In this document: in pieces, positions 1 to 8,515 of the stretch
How positions within the stretch are numbered: position 1 is the stretch's first letter
How the letters are laid out: each line of letters begins with the position of its first letter
NCBI RefSeq assembly: GCF_003994415.1
Contig: NZ_CP034689.1
Location: 4,464,001-4,528,000 of the forward strand
Reading direction: 5' to 3'
Length of the DNA: 64,000 nt
Source: Achromobacter spanius
GTDB taxonomy: Bacteria > Pseudomonadota > Gammaproteobacteria > Burkholderiales > Burkholderiaceae_B
Translations under genes and position numbers: made by a program
Notes under the pieces: generated by a model
What the model was told of the DNA's origin: nothing
Seen by the model: the letters and a program-made list of their open reading frames with translations, nothing else
Database searches by the model: none

Positions 1-178
1 CGTGGCGCGCAGCGCCGCCGTGGCCCTGTGCGGCGGCGAGGTCGAAACCGGCACGAAGGTGGACGAAGAATGGCTGTTGGCGGTTGAGCGCCGCGAATTC
101 GTTGCGCTCTTGCGCACGCCTGAAACCCAGGCCCGCATCCGCCACACGCTGGAAACCGGCAAGCCGTTGCGCAACTGA
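1..178 (+). CDS. 3-hydroxyacyl-CoA dehydrogenase / enoyl-CoA hydratase, C-terminal end only
   Basis: Only the last 58 codons are in the window; the gene starts upstream. The reading frame begins at base 2 and ends with TGA at 176-178. The tail (ERREFVALL, then TPETQARIRHTLETGKPLRN) matches the C-terminal end I recall for large FadN-type proteins, which fuse 3-hydroxyacyl-CoA dehydrogenase and enoyl-CoA hydratase and carry out the middle two steps of beta-oxidation. The thiolase gene follows after 10 bases, the usual fadN-fadA operon order, which supports the call. No catalytic residues are in this fragment, so the assignment rests on the tail motif and the neighbour. Confidence 0.7.
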   Translation, partial: VARSAAVALCGGEVETGTKVDEEWLLAVERREFVALLRTPETQARIRHTLETGKPLRN

Positions 179-188
179 GGAAAGCATC

Positions 189-1388
189 ATGACCAAGCAG
201 ATACAAGACGCCTACATCGTCGCCGCCACGCGCCTGCCGGTGGGCAAGCGCAACGGCGCCTACATCACCACGCGCCCCGACGACATGCTGGCCGCCGCGC
301 TGAACGGCGCGCTGGCGCAAGTGCCGGCGCTGGACACCGCGCGCATCGAAGACGTGATTGCCGGCTGCGCCATGCCGGAAGCCGAACAAGGCATGAACGT
401 GGCGCGCATCGGCCTGCTGCTGGCGGGCCTGCCGCAAAGCGTGGCGGGCGTGACCGTCAACCGCTTCTGCGCATCGGGCTTGCAGGCGGTGGCGGACGCC
501 GCCGCGCGCATCCGCATGGGCGAGGCCGACATCATGATCGGCGCGGGCACCGAATCCATGAGCGCCATGCCGCAGATCATGGGCAACAAGGTGTCGATGA
601 ACCCCGAGATCTTCGCCCACGACGAAAACATCGGCATGGCCTTCGGCATGGGGCTGACCGGTGAAAAAGTGGCTGAACGCTGGAAGGTCTCGCGAGAAGA
701 CCAGGACGCCTTCGCGCTGGCTTCGCACCAGAAGGCCTGCGCCGCGATCGCGGCCGGCCATTTCCGCGCTGAGACCACGCCGTATGAAGTGGTGTCGCAC
801 TTGCCGGACGGCGCCAGCGGCGCGGTGCGCGTGGTGCGCCGCCTGGTGGAAGTGGACGAAGGCCCGCGCCCGGACAGCAGCGCCGAAGCCTTGGCGCGGC
901 TACGCCCCGTGTTCTCGACGCGCGGCAGCGTCACGGCCGGCAATAGCTCGCAGATGTCCGACGGCGCGGCCGCCGTGGTGCTGGTGTCCGACCGCATTCT
1001 GCGCGAATTCAACCTGAGCCCGCTGGCGCGCTTCGTCAGCTTCGCGGTGGCCGGCGTGCCGCCCGAGGTGATGGGCATCGGCCCCGTGGCGGCCATCCCC
1101 AAGGTGCTGGAACGCGCCGGCATCACGCAAGACGCGCTGGACTGGATCGAGCTGAACGAGGCCTTCGCGGCCCAATCGCTGGCGGTGATCCGCGAACTGA
1201 AGCTGGACCCCACCAAGGTCAACCCGCTGGGCGGCGCCATCGCACTGGGCCACCCGCTGGGCGCTACCGGCGCGATCCGCACGGCCACCATCACGCACGG
1301 CCTGCGCCGCACGGGCGGCAAGTACGGGTTGGTCACCATGTGCATTGGCACCGGCATGGGCGCGGCCGGGCTGTTCGAAGCGATGTGA
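189..1388 (+). CDS. fadA: Acetyl-CoA C-acyltransferase (thiolase, FadA type)
   Basis: A 399-residue thiolase that would cleave 3-ketoacyl-CoA to acetyl-CoA and a shortened acyl-CoA, the last step of beta-oxidation. The nucleophilic cysteine is Cys94 in NRFCASGLQA; the second catalytic pair is His355 in ALGHPLGATG and Cys385 in MCIGTGMGAAG. The NEAFAAQ motif is also present. The ATG at 189 is preferred because it follows GAGGAAAG and gives the normal thiolase N-terminus; an in-frame start at 84 would lie inside the upstream gene. It sits 10 bases after the FadN-like gene and before a thioesterase-like gene, so it is probably part of one fatty-acid operon. Chain-length preference cannot be told from sequence. 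Confidence 0.93.
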   Translation: MTKQIQDAYIVAATRLPVGKRNGAYITTRPDDMLAAALNGALAQVPALDTARIEDVIAGCAMPEAEQGMNVARIGLLLAGLPQSVAGVTVNRFCASGLQAVADAAARIRMGEADIMIGAGTESMSAMPQIMGNKVSMNPEIFAHDENIGMAFGMGLTGEKVAERWKVSREDQDAFALASHQKACAAIAAGHFRAETTPYEVVSHLPDGASGAVRVVRRLVEVDEGPRPDSSAEALARLRPVFSTRGSVTAGNSSQMSDGAAAVVLVSDRILREFNLSPLARFVSFAVAGVPPEVMGIGPVAAIPKVLERAGITQDALDWIELNEAFAAQSLAVIRELKLDPTKVNPLGGAIALGHPLGATGAIRTATITHGLRRTGGKYGLVTMCIGTGMGAAGLFEAM

Positions 1389-1432
1389 TGTCTGGCGCAA
1401 TCCTGCAAACCCTTCCCGCGACATAAGCCGGC

Positions 1433-1987
1433 ATGCCCAGCATGAAGCCCTATTGGTTCAAGAACCTGTCGCCAGCATGGCGCGCGCGCCTGATGCGGGT
1501 GGGCTTCAACCTGCATCCGGCGTTTCGCGCCACCGGCGGCCGCGTGATGCATGTGTCGCCGGACTTCCTGCACATCCGCATCAAGCTGCCGCTGTTGCGG
1601 CGCACGCGCAATATCGTGGGCTCTATGTACGGCGGGTCGCTGTTCGCGGTGACGGACGGCGCCCACCCCACCATGCTGATGTCGGCGCTCGGCCCGGACC
1701 ACATCGTGTGGGACAAGGCGGCGTCCATCCGCTTTCGCAAACCCGCCTACACGACCTTGTATGCCGACTTCCGGCTGCCGCCCGGAGAAATCGCCGACAT
1801 ACGCGATGTGCTCGCGCGCGACCACGAAACCACCCGCTCCTACACGGTGGAATTGAAGGACAAGGACGGCGTGGTCTACGCCGTGGTGGAACGCACCATC
1901 TATATCGCGGACAAGAAGTTCTACAAGCGAAAGAACACAGGAGGAGACTCATGCAACGCATCTCTGGAGGGCGATACACCGCCCTGA
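1433..1987 (+). CDS. DUF4442 hotdog-fold thioesterase-like protein
   Basis: A 184-residue protein of the DUF4442 family, which has the hotdog fold of acyl-CoA thioesterases. The motif GSMYGGSLFAVTDGAHPTML matches the helix and Asp region of the fold, and the VWDKAASIRFRKPAYTTLYA stretch matches the central strands. Biochemical activity is not established for most of the family; trimming or recycling of acyl-CoAs is the inference from its place between fadA and fadD. Its last 37 bases overlap the next gene in another frame, which suggests translational coupling. The final residues, encoded within the overlap, are unlike the rest and may be a tail acquired by read-through. Confidence 0.75.
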   Translation: MPSMKPYWFKNLSPAWRARLMRVGFNLHPAFRATGGRVMHVSPDFLHIRIKLPLLRRTRNIVGSMYGGSLFAVTDGAHPTMLMSALGPDHIVWDKAASIRFRKPAYTTLYADFRLPPGEIADIRDVLARDHETTRSYTVELKDKDGVVYAVVERTIYIADKKFYKRKNTGGDSCNASLEGDTPP

Positions 1988-2541
1988 GCCTTATCCTTGC
2001 CGCCAGCCTGGCGCTGGGCCCCGCGTTCGCCGCCGACATGGAGGTTGGCGGCCAGCGCGTGCCCGAACACCTGAGCGAGGGCGGCCGCACGCTGGTGCTC
2101 AACGGCGCGGGCCTGCGCACGAGATTCGTCGTGAAGGTCTACGTGGCCGCGCTGTACGTCACCACGAAAAGCCACGATGCGTCGGTGCTGATCAACAGCA
2201 CGGAACCCCGTCGCATCCGCCTGCAATTGTTGCGAGACGTGGACAGCGAGAGCCTTGACGACGCCCTGCAGGAAGGCCTGCGCGACAATACGCCGCCGCC
2301 GGAACTGGCAAGGCTTAAGGCATCCACCGAACGCCTCAAGAGCCTGGTGGCCGATCTGGGCATTGCCCGCGAGGGCGATGTGGTCGACCTGGACTTTGAC
2401 GCCCGTGGCGTTGCCGTGACCCACAACGGCAAGCCACGCGGCCGCGTCGACGGCCCCGATTTCGCCCGCGCCTTGCTCCGCGTCTGGCTGGGCGACAAGC
2501 CCGCGCAGACTTCCCTGAAGACGGCCCTGTTGGGCAACTAG
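1951..2541 (+). CDS. Secreted chalcone-isomerase-fold protein
   Basis: A 196-residue protein with a signal peptide (residues 1-28, cleavage likely after GPAFA). The mature part begins ADMEVGGQRVPEHL and continues with LNGAGLRTRFVVKVYVAALY, the hallmark of the bacterial chalcone isomerase-like family. These proteins share the plant CHI fold; related plant proteins bind fatty acids. No enzyme activity is known for the bacterial periplasmic members, so a fatty-acid-binding or carrier role here is inference from the beta-oxidation operon around it. The ATG at 1951 has a strong AGGAGGAG site at 1938-1945, inside the preceding gene, so the start is well supported despite the overlap. Confidence 0.8.
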   Translation: MQRISGGRYTALSLILAASLALGPAFAADMEVGGQRVPEHLSEGGRTLVLNGAGLRTRFVVKVYVAALYVTTKSHDASVLINSTEPRRIRLQLLRDVDSESLDDALQEGLRDNTPPPELARLKASTERLKSLVADLGIAREGDVVDLDFDARGVAVTHNGKPRGRVDGPDFARALLRVWLGDKPAQTSLKTALLGN

Positions 2542-2556
2542 GCGGAACCGCACACA

Positions 2557-4266
2557 ATGGAACGAATCTGGCACAAGAGCTATCCCGCGGGCGTACCCGC
2601 GGAAATCGAGATAGACGGGGTGACCACACTGGTCTCGGTCGTGCGGGAAAGTTGCCGCCGCTATGCGGACAAGACCGCGTACCTGAGCATGGGCAAAGCG
2701 ATCAGCTACGCCGAACTGGACGAATTGACGCGCGACTTCGCCGCCTGGCTGCACGCCCAGGGCCTGGGTAAAGGCGACCGCGTTGCGCTCATGATGCCCA
2801 ACCTGCTGCAATACCCCGTTTGCCTGTTCGGCGCCTTGCGCGCTGGCTGCGTCGTGGTCAACTGCAACCCGCTTTACACCCCGCACGAGCTTGAACACCA
2901 GTTGGTGGACTCGGGCGCACGCGCCATCGTGGTGGCGGACAACTTCGCGGCCACCGTGGAAAAGGCACTGACCGCTGCCGGGCAAGGCAGCGCGGTCAAA
3001 CATGTACTGGTGACGTCCATCGGCGAAATGCTGGGTCCACTTAAAGGCCGGCTGGTGGATTTCGTCATCCGCCGCGTCAAGCGCATGGTGCCGGCGTGGT
3101 CCTTGCCGCACCATGTGCGCCTGGGCGATGCGTTGCGCGCGGGCCGGCAGGCGCCGTTTGCCGAAGTGCCGCTGAACCAACGCGATCTGGCCTGCCTGCA
3201 ATACACGGGCGGGACCACCGGCGTGGCAAAGGCCGCGATGCTGACGCACGGCAATCTGGTGACAAACGTGAACCAGGCTCATGCCTGGATCAGGCCGCTG
3301 GTCACAGACGGCGAAGAGTGCATCGTGACGGCCTTGCCGCTGTATCACATCTTTGCGCTGACGGCGAACTGCCTGACGTTCATGAAGATCGGCGCCAGCA
3401 ACCTGCTGATCATCAACCCGCGTGACATTGCCGGGCTGATCAAGGAAATGAGCCAGGTGCCATTTTCGGCATTCACCGGCGTCAATACCTTGTTCAACGC
3501 GCTGCTGAATCATCCCGATTTCGCCAAGCTGGATTTTTCGCGCCTGCGCCTGACAATGGGCGGGGGCATGGCGGTGCAGCGTGCCGTGGCCGAGCGTTGG
3601 CGCGCGGTCACGGGCAAGCCGCTGGCGCAGGCCTACGGGCTGACCGAGACGTCACCCGCCGTCACCGTCAACCCGCTGGACGTCAAGGTATTCACCGGGT
3701 CCATCGGCTTGCCGGTGCCATCCACCGACATTTCCATCCGCGACGATGACGGCGTGGAACTGGGTGTAGGGGAAACGGGGGAAATCTGCGTGCGCGGTCC
3801 CCAGGTCACCCAGGGCTACTGGAACCGCCCCGACGAAACCGCGCTGGTGATGACCCCTGACGGCTATCTGCGCACGGGCGACGTCGGCTACGTGGACCAG
3901 GACGGCTACGTGTTCCTGATCGACCGCAAGAAAGACATGATCCTGGTGTCGGGCTTCAACGTGTATCCCAACGAAGTCGAGGACGTCGCCGCGCTGCACG
4001 CCGGCGTGCGCGAAGTGGCCGCGGTGGGGGTGCCGGACGAACGCTCGGGCGAAGTGGTCAAGCTATATGTGATCCGCAAGGACCCCGAGCTGGATGCCGA
4101 AACGCTGATCGCCCATTGCCGCACGCACCTGACGGGCTACAAGGTGCCGCGCCAGGTGGAATTCCGCGATGATTTGCCGCGCACCAACGTGGGCAAGATC
4201 CTGCGGCGGGAATTGAAACCCGACGCTGCCCCGCAAGTGGAAAAGCAAAGCGCCGGCCAGGGTTGA
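2557..4266 (+). CDS. fadD: Long-chain acyl-CoA synthetase (AMP-forming)
   Basis: A 569-residue member of the ANL adenylating family, activating fatty acids to acyl-CoA with ATP. Motifs are complete: the P-loop YTGGTTGVAKAAMLTHGN near residue 215, YGLTETSP near 360, the YLRTGDVGYVDQDGY hinge region and DRKKDMILVSGFNVYP near 445-470, and the adenylation lysine in PRTNVGKILRREL near the C-terminus. Length fits E. coli FadD (561). It lies 15 bases after the CHI-like gene and closes the fatty-acid operon. A 200-bp tandem array starts about 35 bases after its stop codon. Confidence 0.9.
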   Translation: MERIWHKSYPAGVPAEIEIDGVTTLVSVVRESCRRYADKTAYLSMGKAISYAELDELTRDFAAWLHAQGLGKGDRVALMMPNLLQYPVCLFGALRAGCVVVNCNPLYTPHELEHQLVDSGARAIVVADNFAATVEKALTAAGQGSAVKHVLVTSIGEMLGPLKGRLVDFVIRRVKRMVPAWSLPHHVRLGDALRAGRQAPFAEVPLNQRDLACLQYTGGTTGVAKAAMLTHGNLVTNVNQAHAWIRPLVTDGEECIVTALPLYHIFALTANCLTFMKIGASNLLIINPRDIAGLIKEMSQVPFSAFTGVNTLFNALLNHPDFAKLDFSRLRLTMGGGMAVQRAVAERWRAVTGKPLAQAYGLTETSPAVTVNPLDVKVFTGSIGLPVPSTDISIRDDDGVELGVGETGEICVRGPQVTQGYWNRPDETALVMTPDGYLRTGDVGYVDQDGYVFLIDRKKDMILVSGFNVYPNEVEDVAALHAGVREVAAVGVPDERSGEVVKLYVIRKDPELDAETLIAHCRTHLTGYKVPRQVEFRDDLPRTNVGKILRRELKPDAAPQVEKQSAGQG

Positions 4267-4299
4267 ACCCCCCCACGGCTTTTGCGCCAGCCGTATCAG

Positions 4300-4880
4300 T
4301 AGGATGGGTGCAGCGCGGCAAGGCAGCAAAAAGAACGAAGCCGTCAATCGCGCGAAACCCATCAAGCAGCGCCCCAATTCTTCCGCAGCCTTGCCACACA
4401 GCAACCGTTGCAAGATGGGTTCCGCGCGATCGGCGTTGTGGGTTCTGAGCATGACCGTGCCGCGCTGCACCCATCCTACGGGCGCCGCGCCATGCCATGT
4501 AGGATGGGTGCAGCGCGGCAAGGCAGCAAAAAGAACGATACCGCCGACCGCGCGAAACCCATCAAGCAGCGCCCCAATTCTTCCGCAGCCTTCCCACACA
4601 GCAACCATTGCAAGATGGGTTCCGCGCGATCGGCGTTGTGGGTTCTAAGCATGACCGTGCCGCGCTGCACCCATCCTACGGGCGCCGCGCCATGGCATGT
4701 AGGATGGGTGCAGCGCGGCAAGGCAACAAAAAGAACGACACCACCGATCGCGCGAAACCCATCAAGCAGCACCCCAATTCTTCCGCAGCCTTCCTACACA
4801 GCAACCATTGCAAGATGGGTTCCGCGCGATCGGCGTTGTGGGTTCTGGGTATGACCGTGCCGCGCTGCACCCATCCTACG
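4300..4880. repeat. Three 200-bp tandem units, each an inverted repeat
   Basis: Units start at 4300, 4500 and 4700, an exact 200-bp period with few base differences. Each unit is bounded by a perfect 21-bp inverted pair: TAGGATGGGTGCAGCGCGGC at its left and its reverse complement at its right (first unit 4300-4320 and 4458-4478). An inner pair (CGCGCGAAACCCATC against GATGGGTTCCGCGCG) nests inside, so each unit can fold into a long hairpin or cruciform. A 21-22 bp spacer joins units; the third ends near 4880. The short ORFs on both strands are by-products of the repeat. The element belongs to the GTAGGATGGGT...ACCCATC type of dispersed repeats seen in many proteobacteria; its function is unknown. 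A degenerate relative lies at 43912-44290. The rest of 4267-4929 holds no gene that I can see. Confidence 0.9.
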
Positions 4881-4929
4881 AGTTGCGCCAGCCGTGGCAT
4901 ATTGACCTCCCTTCCTTTCCCTTCCCCCA

Positions 4930-6510
4930 CTACCACTGCCCGAAGAACACCCCCGCCCGCTTGTGCGCGTTGGTGGCTTTTTCCACGGCTTCGTCGCTGA
5001 TGGTGGTGCGCCGCTTGCCGCGCAGCATCCAGTCCAAGAGGCGCTGGCGCAGTTCCAGACGTGTGGCCGCGTGCGTGGCGCTGGTGCCCAGGTCCTGGAA
5101 CTCATCCGGGTCGGCGTGCAGGTCAAACAGCTGCTCGGGCTCGTCCAGCCAGTACACATAGCGCCAGCGGTCGGTGCGCACCGACCAGGCGCGCGCATTC
5201 TGCGGCGTCTTGCCGCGCAGGATGCGGGCCTGGCGGAAGCTGTAGTCCAGTTCCGAGAACACACAATCGCGCCATTCCGTGCTGGATGCAGTGCCGTCCC
5301 CTCGGCCATGCAGCAGCGTTTGCAGTTCCCTGCCTTCCAGCCGATGCGACGGTCCGGGCGTGCCCAATGCGCGCAGCACCGTGGGCACCACGTCCACGCT
5401 TTCCACCATGTCGTTCAAGGCCTGCCCGCGCGTGGCATCAGCCGCCGCCGACGGGTCCATCACGATGAACGGCACGCGCTGCACGGTGTCGTAGAACAGT
5501 TCTTTTTCGCCCAGCCAGTGGTCGCCCAGGAAATCGCCATGGTCGGCCGTGAACACGATCAGCGTGTTCTTCATCAGGCCCGCGCCTTCCATGTAGTCGA
5601 ACAATCTGCCCAGGTGATCGTCCAGTTGCCGGATCAAGCCCTGGTAAGCCGGCCGCACCACGCGCACGCATTCGTCGCTGGAAAAGCTGACGCTCTCTTC
5701 CTGCTGACGGTAGGCGGCAACCACGGGATGCGCGTTCGCCAGCTCTTCCTGGTTGCGCCGCACGGGCAGGCATTGGTCAGCGGTATAGCGCTGGTGGTAC
5801 GGGGCCGGCGCCATGTAAGGCCAGTGCGGTTTGACGTAGCTCAGGTGCAGCACCCAGGGCTGGCTGCCACGGCGTTGCATGAAGTCCAGCGCCTGATCCG
5901 TCATGTAGGCGGTTTCGGAATGCGCTTCGGCCACGCGCGACGGCAGATGCACGTTGCGCATGTTCCAGCCGCTGGCGATCTGGCCGTTGGCGTCCACGCC
6001 GGCAATCACGTAGTCGGTCCAGGGGTCGGCGCTGTCGTAGCCGTGGCGGCGCAGGAAAGCGGGATAGCCGCTTTCCTGACCGGGCGTGTGGTGGCCGTCG
6101 TAGCGGTCCAGCTCCGTGAAGCCGCCCCGGCTGAGCAGCACGCCCAGCTCGGATGCGCCGTCGATGGCCAAGCGTTCCATGCCGGCCTTGTCGGGAATGA
6201 TGTGGGTCTTGCCGGCCAGGGCTAGCTCGCGCCCCTGCCCCGCCAGGTACTCGCCCAGCGTGATTTCGTTGACCGACAGCGGCACGCGGTTCCACGTAGC
6301 CCCGTGGCGCGAGGGGTAGCGGCCCGTGTAGTAGCTCATGCGCGACGGGCCGCACACGCCGGAATTCACGAAGGCGCGGTCAAAGCGCACGCCGCGCGCC
6401 GCCAGCGCATCCAGGCTGGGGGTTTGCAAATAAGGATGGCCATAGCAGCTAAGGTGATCCGCCCGCAACTGGTCGGCCATGATGAACAACACATTCTGCA
6501 CCGTGCTCAT
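4930..6510 (-). CDS. Sulfatase-family hydrolase
   Basis: A 526-residue member of the alkaline phosphatase/sulfatase superfamily, hydrolysing sulfate or phosphonate esters. Cys53 in SGVCGPSR is the C-x-P-S-R site that FGE-type enzymes convert to formylglycine. Metal ligands are visible at Asp13 in MADQLRADH and in FTADHGDFLGDHWLGEKELF. No signal peptide is seen, so the enzyme is probably cytoplasmic. The start at 6510 lies 8 bases after the stop of the Bug gene, indicating one operon; an upstream in-frame start would overlap that gene. The Bug neighbour suggests uptake of the substrate acid. Whether it is an arylsulfatase, choline sulfatase or phosphonate monoesterase cannot be decided here. 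Confidence 0.85.
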   Translation of the reverse strand: MSTVQNVLFIMADQLRADHLSCYGHPYLQTPSLDALAARGVRFDRAFVNSGVCGPSRMSYYTGRYPSRHGATWNRVPLSVNEITLGEYLAGQGRELALAGKTHIIPDKAGMERLAIDGASELGVLLSRGGFTELDRYDGHHTPGQESGYPAFLRRHGYDSADPWTDYVIAGVDANGQIASGWNMRNVHLPSRVAEAHSETAYMTDQALDFMQRRGSQPWVLHLSYVKPHWPYMAPAPYHQRYTADQCLPVRRNQEELANAHPVVAAYRQQEESVSFSSDECVRVVRPAYQGLIRQLDDHLGRLFDYMEGAGLMKNTLIVFTADHGDFLGDHWLGEKELFYDTVQRVPFIVMDPSAAADATRGQALNDMVESVDVVPTVLRALGTPGPSHRLEGRELQTLLHGRGDGTASSTEWRDCVFSELDYSFRQARILRGKTPQNARAWSVRTDRWRYVYWLDEPEQLFDLHADPDEFQDLGTSATHAATRLELRQRLLDWMLRGKRRTTISDEAVEKATNAHKRAGVFFGQW

Positions 6511-6518
6511 TGCCGCCC

Positions 6519-7505
6519 CTATTGCGTGGCCGTGAAGCCGGAGTCGCGCACCACCGGTTCCCATTGCTTGCGATAGGCGTCCAGCGCCTTGGCGGTGCCG
6601 GCCGCGTCCTGCGACACCGGTTCCAGGTACACGCTGCGCACGGCTTTTTCCATGCCGGGGTCGCGCATGATGGCCGCAATGTCGGCGCCCAGGCGGTCAG
6701 CCTTGGCCTTGGGCATGGCGGCGGGCGCGAAGAAGGCGTTCCAGCCATCGGCAGCCAGGTCCACGCCGCTTTCCTTGAAGGTGGGCACGTCTTGCAGATC
6801 CGCATCGCGCGTATCGCCAGAGGTGGCCAGGATGCGGATCTTGCCGGCGCGGTGCTGCGGCAGCAGGGTGTCCAGCGTGTCGATGCCTTGCGGCAGGATG
6901 CCGCCGATCAGTTCCGATATCAAAGGCGCGGACCCGCGATAGCCAATCACTTCCGGATCCTGCTTGATCTCGCGGCCCAGCATCAGCGCGAAAAAGTGCG
7001 GCAGGCTGCCGGTGGCCGGCACGCCCACCGTGAATTGCTTGGGGTTGGCGCGCAACCACTCGCGCAGGGCGGGCACGTTCTTGATGGGCGAGCTGGCCGG
7101 CACGGCCAGCGCAAACTTGTAGCGGCTGACCAGCGACACCGGCGTAAAGTCGCGCTTGGCGTCATACCCGGGTTGGGCGTAGACCAGCGGCGCCACGACC
7201 ATGACCGCGGGGTTGGCCAGCATCAGCACGTTTTGCTCGGCCGGCGCCGCATGCAGCGTCTGGGCCGCGATGCGCCCGCCCGCGCCGGTCTTGTTTTCAA
7301 CCACCACGGGCACGCCCACGCGGTCCTTCAGGCGGTCGGCCACCAGCCGCGCAATGCGGTCGGAACTGCCGCCCGGCGGGTAGCCCACCACGATCGTCAA
7401 GGTGCCGTCCAGCGGCGCTTGCTGCGCACAGGCCAGCGACGCCCCCGTGGCCACGGCCGTGGCCACAATGGCCTTTGCCATCCATCCCTTCGTCCATTGA
7501 TGCAT
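6519..7505 (-). CDS. Bug/TctC-family periplasmic solute-binding protein
   Basis: A 328-residue extracytoplasmic receptor with a signal peptide ending near SLACA (about residue 27). The family signature is clear: TIVVGYPPGGSSDRIARLVAD, then PVVVENKTGAGGRIAA and the IGYRGSAP loop. Bug proteins bind small carboxylates and similar acids; most in Bordetella and Achromobacter are orphans without their own TctAB membrane partners, as here. AGGAGA precedes the ATG at 7505. It is the first gene of a two-gene operon with the sulfatase and is divergent from a MarR gene, so it may capture the ester or its product. Confidence 0.9.
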   Translation of the reverse strand: MHQWTKGWMAKAIVATAVATGASLACAQQAPLDGTLTIVVGYPPGGSSDRIARLVADRLKDRVGVPVVVENKTGAGGRIAAQTLHAAPAEQNVLMLANPAVMVVAPLVYAQPGYDAKRDFTPVSLVSRYKFALAVPASSPIKNVPALREWLRANPKQFTVGVPATGSLPHFFALMLGREIKQDPEVIGYRGSAPLISELIGGILPQGIDTLDTLLPQHRAGKIRILATSGDTRDADLQDVPTFKESGVDLAADGWNAFFAPAAMPKAKADRLGADIAAIMRDPGMEKAVRSVYLEPVSQDAAGTAKALDAYRKQWEPVVRDSGFTATQ

Positions 7506-7586
7506 CGTCTTCTCCTGGGGACAGTGGCCCGCTGTCGGTTATGGTTCTGTCTGCCTGGCCAAATACAAATAAGCAGAAACAATTTA

Positions 7587-7602
7587 GCAACGCGGCCGTT
7601 GC
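7587..7602. promoter_or_regulatory. Candidate MarR operator in divergent promoter
   Basis: The 16-bp sequence GCAACGCGGCCGTTGC has perfect 6-bp arms (GCAACG and CGTTGC) around a 4-bp spacer. It is between the Bug-sulfatase operon and the marR-type gene, where an autoregulated MarR protein would bind. Identified by symmetry and position only. Confidence 0.45.
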
Positions 7603-7686
7603 TTGATCTAATCCAGGACTTTCGATAACGATATGCAGCACGCACCGCGCGGGACGCGGCCCGCACTGCGGCAAGGAGGAGACGCC

Positions 7687-8274
7687 ATGCCAACCCACCC
7701 GATACCCGATCGGCCCTCGACAGCGCAGCCCGCCGCACAGCAGACCGCATCAGGGCTGCCTGCTTCCGACCCGCCTCCTCATCTGTCCGACATGCTGATG
7801 TACCGGCTGTACCAGGCGTGGTCGCAATCCAACCCGGTGTTCGTGCGGCTGTGCGAAGGCCGTTTCGGCATCACGCGGCGCGAATGGCGCATTCTGGCCT
7901 GCGCCATCGAAGGCGGCATCATGAACTCGGCCGAGCTGGCGGCCGCCGCCAAGCTGGACCTGGCCCGCACGTCGCGCACGCTGGGCTCGCTGTGTGCAAA
8001 GGGCTGGCTGCGACGCCTGCCCGACAGCAGCGACCGTCGCGTGGTGCGGGTCGAAGCCACCGCCGAGGGCCAGGCGCGTTATCAGGCGCTGCTGCCCGAG
8101 GTCTTGCGGCTGAACGCGCTGCTGGTGCAGGACTTGAGCGACAGCGAAGTCGCGCTACTGCGCGACTTTCTGGGCCGCATCGAGCAGCGCGGGCGGCGCA
8201 TGGCCGAAGACAACATCGTGGCGGAAAAGGCCAGCCGACGCGAAGGCGGGACGCGGCGCGCGCAGTACGCGTAA
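7687..8274 (+). CDS. MarR-family transcriptional regulator
   Basis: A 195-residue regulator with the MarR winged helix: LCEGRFGITRREWRILACA, then the recognition region MNSAELAAAAKLDLARTSRT and the wing with the conserved DSSDRRVVRVEATAEG (the family's D-x-R-D/S-x-R wing). The ATG at 7687 follows AAGGAGGAGA and is chosen over an in-frame start 54 bases upstream. The first 35 residues are a proline- and alanine-rich extension outside the DNA-binding fold. It is divergent from the Bug-sulfatase operon with an inverted repeat between, so it likely controls that operon and itself. The ligand is unknown. Confidence 0.88.
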   Translation: MPTHPIPDRPSTAQPAAQQTASGLPASDPPPHLSDMLMYRLYQAWSQSNPVFVRLCEGRFGITRREWRILACAIEGGIMNSAELAAAAKLDLARTSRTLGSLCAKGWLRRLPDSSDRRVVRVEATAEGQARYQALLPEVLRLNALLVQDLSDSEVALLRDFLGRIEQRGRRMAEDNIVAEKASRREGGTRRAQYA

Positions 8275-8378
8275 GCCAAGGGTGTCGCGCCGGGCCAACA
8301 TTTCGGCAGGGCAAGCGCCGCCTGAGAACCCATTGGCAAACCGCTGAATAAAAAGGCTTTTACCCGCCCGAACGCCGT

Positions 8379-8405
8379 GGCCTGCCTGGTTTGCAGGCCT
8401 TTTTT
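8379..8405 (+). terminator. Intrinsic terminator after the MarR gene
   Basis: Perfect 7-bp stem GGCCTGC/GCAGGCC around a 7-base loop, followed directly by six Ts (8400-8405). It ends the marR-type transcript and isolates it from the receptor gene's promoter. Confidence 0.8.
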
Positions 8406-8449
8406 ACATCTGGGACTGCTCGGATGCCTAGCCGTGTGGGCGCAGCGCA

Positions 8450-8470
8450 ATTAATAATAATTATCGTTGC
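8450..8470. promoter_or_regulatory. Fur-box-like site upstream of TonB-dependent receptor
   Basis: The AT-rich stretch ATTAATAATAATTATCGTT stands out in GC-rich DNA and resembles the Fur consensus (repeats of the NATWAT hexamer centred on AATT). A possible -10 element (TATATGTAAT) follows. Position before a siderophore receptor supports iron-dependent repression. The match is by eye and not perfect. Confidence 0.6.
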
Positions 8471-8515
8471 AATTCCTATATGTAATCAGCGACCACCGTG
8501 TCGCAGGGGACTCAC

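Noticed and set aside
260..1825. A 521-residue open frame on the minus strand, and many similar long antisense frames (for example 1921-3513, 57570-60335).
   Set aside because: They lie opposite well-recognised genes in GC-rich DNA, where antisense frames stay open by chance; their translations have low-complexity Arg/Ala/His composition and no domain I recognise.
4300..4880. The regular array considered as a CRISPR.
   Set aside because: The whole 200-bp unit repeats; there are no unique spacers and no cas genes.
4263..4936. Several 60-180 residue frames on both strands with repeated peptides.
   Set aside because: They are translations of the 200-bp repeat. The period is not a multiple of three, so the frame changes from unit to unit, which excludes a conserved repeat protein.
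8480..8485. ATG at 8480 as the receptor start.
   Set aside because: It is followed at once by TAA.
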